From NCBI RefSeq assembly GCF_937616625.2, contig NC_065574.1, positions 30,196,501-30,260,500 on the forward strand: 64,000 bases of DNA. The letters are read 5' to 3'. This document shows, piece after piece, positions 61,801 to 64,000 of the stretch (its first letter is position 1; each line of letters begins with the position of its first letter). This DNA is from Mercurialis annua (Eukaryota; Streptophyta; Magnoliopsida; Malpighiales; Euphorbiaceae). The position numbers and the translations under genes are program-made. Below the pieces are notes generated by a model. It had not been told where the DNA came from. It worked only from the letters and a program-made list of their open reading frames with translations, and searched no databases.

Positions 61801-64000
61801 GTTTGGCTTAAATTGCTAAAAAGGTGACACGTTTGGATTTGTTTCGTAACGTTTGTAAACGTTTGACTTAAATCGCTAAAAAGGTGAAACGTTTGCTTTT
61901 GTTTCATAACATTTGTAAACGTTTGGCTTAAATCGCTAAAAAGGTCAAACGTTTGGATTTATTTCGAACGTTTATAAACTTTTTGCTTAAATTCTAAAAA
62001 GGTGACACGTTTGGATTGTTTCGTAACCTTTGCTAACGTTTGGCTTAAATCGCTAAAAAAGTGAAACGTTTGATTTGTTTCGTAACGTTTGTTTACATTT
62101 GGCTTAAATCGCTAAAAAGGTGAATCATTTGGATTTGTTTCCTAACTTTTGTAAACGTTAGGCTTAAATCTCAAAAAAGTTGAAACATTTGGTTTTGTTG
62201 CATAACGCTTGTAAACGTTCGGCTTAAATCGCTAAAAAGGTATAACGTTTTGATTTGTTTTGTAACATTTGTAAACGTTCAGCTTAAATCGCTAAAAAGG
62301 TGAAACATTTAGTTTTGTTTTGTAACATTTGTAAATGATTGGATTAAATTGCTAAATATATGAAACATTTGGATTTATTTCCTAACGTTTTAATAGTTTG
62401 GTTTAAATTGCAAAAAAGGTGAAACACTTGGATTTGTTTCATAACGTTTGTAAACGTTTGGCTCAAGTTGCTGAAAAGGTGAAAAGGTTGAATTTGTTTC
62501 GTAACGTTTGTAAAGGTTTGGCTTAAGTTGCTAAAATGGTAAAAAGGTTGAAACACTTGGATTTCTTTCGTAACATTTTTAAACGTTTGGCTTAAATTGC
62601 TAAAAAGGTGAAACGTTTGGTTTTGTTTCGTAACGTTTGTAAACGTTCGGCTAAAATCGCTAAAACGGCGAAACGTTTGGATTTTTTTCGGAACGGTTGT
62701 AAATGTTTGGCTTAAATTGCTAAAAAGGTGAAACGCTTGGATTTGTTTCGTAACGTTTGTAAACGTTTGGCTTAAATTGCTAAAAAGGTGAAACGCTTGG
62801 ATTTGTATCGTAACATTTGTAAACGTTCGGCTTACACTGCTAAAAAGGTGAAACGTTTGAATTTGTTTCGTAACCTTTGTAAACGTTTGGCTTAAAATCG
62901 CTAAAAATGTGAAACGTTTGGATTTGTTTTGTAACGTTTGTAAGGGTTTGGCTTAAAATCGCTAAAAATGTGAAACGTTTGGATTTGTTTCGTAACGTTT
63001 TAAACGTTTGGTTTTTTTTCGTAACGTTTGTAAATGTTTGGCTTAAATCGCTAAAAAGGTGAAACGTTTGGATTTGTTTCGTAACATTTGTAAACGTTTG
63101 GCTTAAATTGCTAAAATGGCGAAACGTTTGGATTTGTTTCGAAACGTTTGTAATCGTTTGGCTTAAATCGCTAAAAAGGGGAAACGTTTGGATTTGTTTT
63201 CTATGGTTTGTAAATGTTTGGCTTAAATCGCTAAAAAGGGAAACGTTTGAAATTTCATAACGTTTGTAAAAGTTTGGCTTAAATTGCTAAAAAGGTGAAA
63301 CGCTATGATTTATTTCGTAACGTTTGTAAACGTTTGGATTAAATTGCTAAAAAGTGAAACGTTTGGATTTATTTCGCAACGTTAAAAACATTTGGTTTTG
63401 TTTCGTAGCGTTTGTAAATGTTCGGCTTAAATCGCTAAAAATGTGAAACGTTTGTATTTGTTTCGTAACGTTTTTAAACGTTTTGATTTAATCGCTAAAA
63501 AGGTGAAACGTTTGGATTTGTTTCATAATGTTTGTAAACGTTTGGCTTAAATTTCTAAAAAGGTGACACGTTTGGATTTGTTTCGTAACGTTTGTAAACG
63601 TTTGCCTTAAATCGCTAAAAAGTTGAAACGTTTGCTTTTGTTTCATAACATTTGTAAACTTTTGGCTTAAAATCGCTAAAAAGGTCAAACGTTTGGATTT
63701 GTTTCGAACGTTTATAAGCGTTTTGCTTAAATTCTAAAAAGGTGACACGTTTGGATTGTTTCGTAACCTTTGCTAACGTTTGGCTTAAATCGCTAAAAAA
63801 GTGAAACGTTTGATTTTTCGTAACGTTTGTTTACATTTGGCTTAAATCGCTAAAAAGGTGAATCATTTGGATTTGTTTCCTAACGTTTGTAATCGTTAGG
63901 CTTAAATCTCAAAAAAGGTGAAACATTTGGTTTTGTTGCGTAACGTTTGTAAACGTTCGGCTTAAATCGCTAAAAAGGTAAAACGTTTGGATTTGTTTTG
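58844..64000. repeat. Higher-order unit, partial copy running off the window
   Basis: Collinear with about 35,970-41,026 (offset 22,876 rising to 22,974) and, equivalently, with about 51,665-56,735 at 7.18-7.28 kb. The 98-bp rise relative to 35-38 kb is explained by three visible differences: 28 bp at about 59,828, 10 bp near 60,055 and a 60-bp monomer with GGTGACACG at about 60,130-60,190, all missing in the 36-37 kb copy. A 4-bp loss at 58,855-58,860 (TAAGGGGCTT) is private to this copy. Confidence 0.85.

Larger units (their letters stand above)
1..64000. repeat. 60-bp tandem satellite array (whole window)
   Basis: The entire window is a head-to-tail array of a monomer of about 60 bp. This can be read directly: the 60-base rows show the same words in the same columns for long runs (for example rows 12,301-12,900 or 14,161-15,720). 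Recurrent words are CGTTTGGCTT, GCTAAAAAGGTGAAA, CGTTTGGATTTG, TTTCGTAACG and TTTGTAAA. The monomer near 58,436-58,495 differs from my consensus at one position. All monomers I read point the same way; I saw no inverted block and no unrelated insertion. The consensus is about 35% G+C and holds five CpG sites. Long homogeneous satellites of this kind are typical of eukaryotic centromeric, pericentromeric or subtelomeric heterochromatin; which of these applies is not decided by the sequence. I do not recognise the monomer as a named satellite family. No gene, RNA gene or mobile element is supported anywhere in it. Confidence 0.97.

Noticed and set aside
1..64000. CRISPR array
   Set aside because: The repeats follow each other directly with no unique spacers, the unit as a whole is repeated, and no cas-like gene is present.
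1..64000. CENP-B box in the monomer
   Set aside because: TTTCGTAACG looks partly suggestive, but the required CGGG core spaced after TTCG is absent from the consensus on either strand.
1..64000. Transposable element insertions, tRNA or rRNA genes
   Set aside because: I saw no stretch that departs from the monomer series for more than part of one unit, no terminal repeats with target-site duplications, and no tRNA- or rRNA-like sequence.
1..64000. AAACGTTT palindromes as operators or promoters
   Set aside because: They occur once or twice in every monomer as part of the repeat, with no associated transcription unit. A binding role is possible but nothing here singles out a regulatory site.
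43135..64000. Assembly collapse or false duplication as the sole explanation of the large copies
   Set aside because: The copies carry private differences (extra A at about 48,360, extra T at about 55,405, 4-bp loss at about 58,856, 28- and 60-bp differences near 59.8 and 60.1 kb), which fits real paralogues. An artefact cannot be fully excluded for the 3,904-bp pair without reads.

Overview
This window is satellite DNA from end to end. I found no gene, RNA gene, promoter, terminator, CRISPR array or recognisable transposon. The whole 64 kb is a head-to-tail array of one AT-rich monomer of about 60 bp, roughly 1,050 copies, with my consensus about 35% G+C. All monomers I read lie in the same orientation. 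The landmarks of the consensus are CGTTTGGCTT at monomer positions 1-10, a core near AATCGCTAAAAAGG at about 12-25, CGTTTGGATT at 31-40, TTTCGTAA at 43-50 and CGTTTGTAAA at 51-60. A near-consensus copy (one difference) lies at 58,436-58,495.

The array points to a eukaryotic chromosome, probably pericentromeric, centromeric or other constitutive heterochromatin. Its size, the layered higher-order repeats (HORs), and the concentration of differences between monomers at CpG sites as C-to-T or G-to-A changes all fit a genome that methylates CpG in repeats (a plant or a vertebrate is the simplest reading). The species cannot be named from this sequence.

Layout. 1-12,839: old, diverged monomers without long near-identical copies, except that about 4,180-5,400 is a diverged relative of the right-hand repeat family. 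12,840-14,275: a second copy of the first 1.5 kb of the window. 14,281-14,835: a copy of 12,096-12,650. 15,060-18,880: a 1.54-1.57 kb HOR present twice plus a partial third copy. 18,897-24,810: mixed blocks, including 18.9-19.6, 20.1-20.7 and 22.4-23.2 kb, which are copies of each other, and an island of the 15-18 kb family at about 20,990-22,020. 24,811-31,010: two tandem copies of a 3.1-kb HOR. 31,341-43,134: an 11,794-bp unit. 43,135-58,843: a second copy of that unit, enlarged to 15,709 bp by an internal 3,904-bp tandem duplication (45,117-49,020 and 49,021-52,923). 58,844-64,000: a further partial copy that runs off the window.

Thus sequence homogeneity rises from left to right: the left third looks like an old layer and the right half like a recently amplified one. 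Because 60 bp is exactly 20 codons and one of the six consensus frames (on the minus strand) lacks stops, many short open frames of a 20-residue repeat appear. They are by-products of the satellite, not genes. No genes work together here; the content of interest is the evolution of the array itself.
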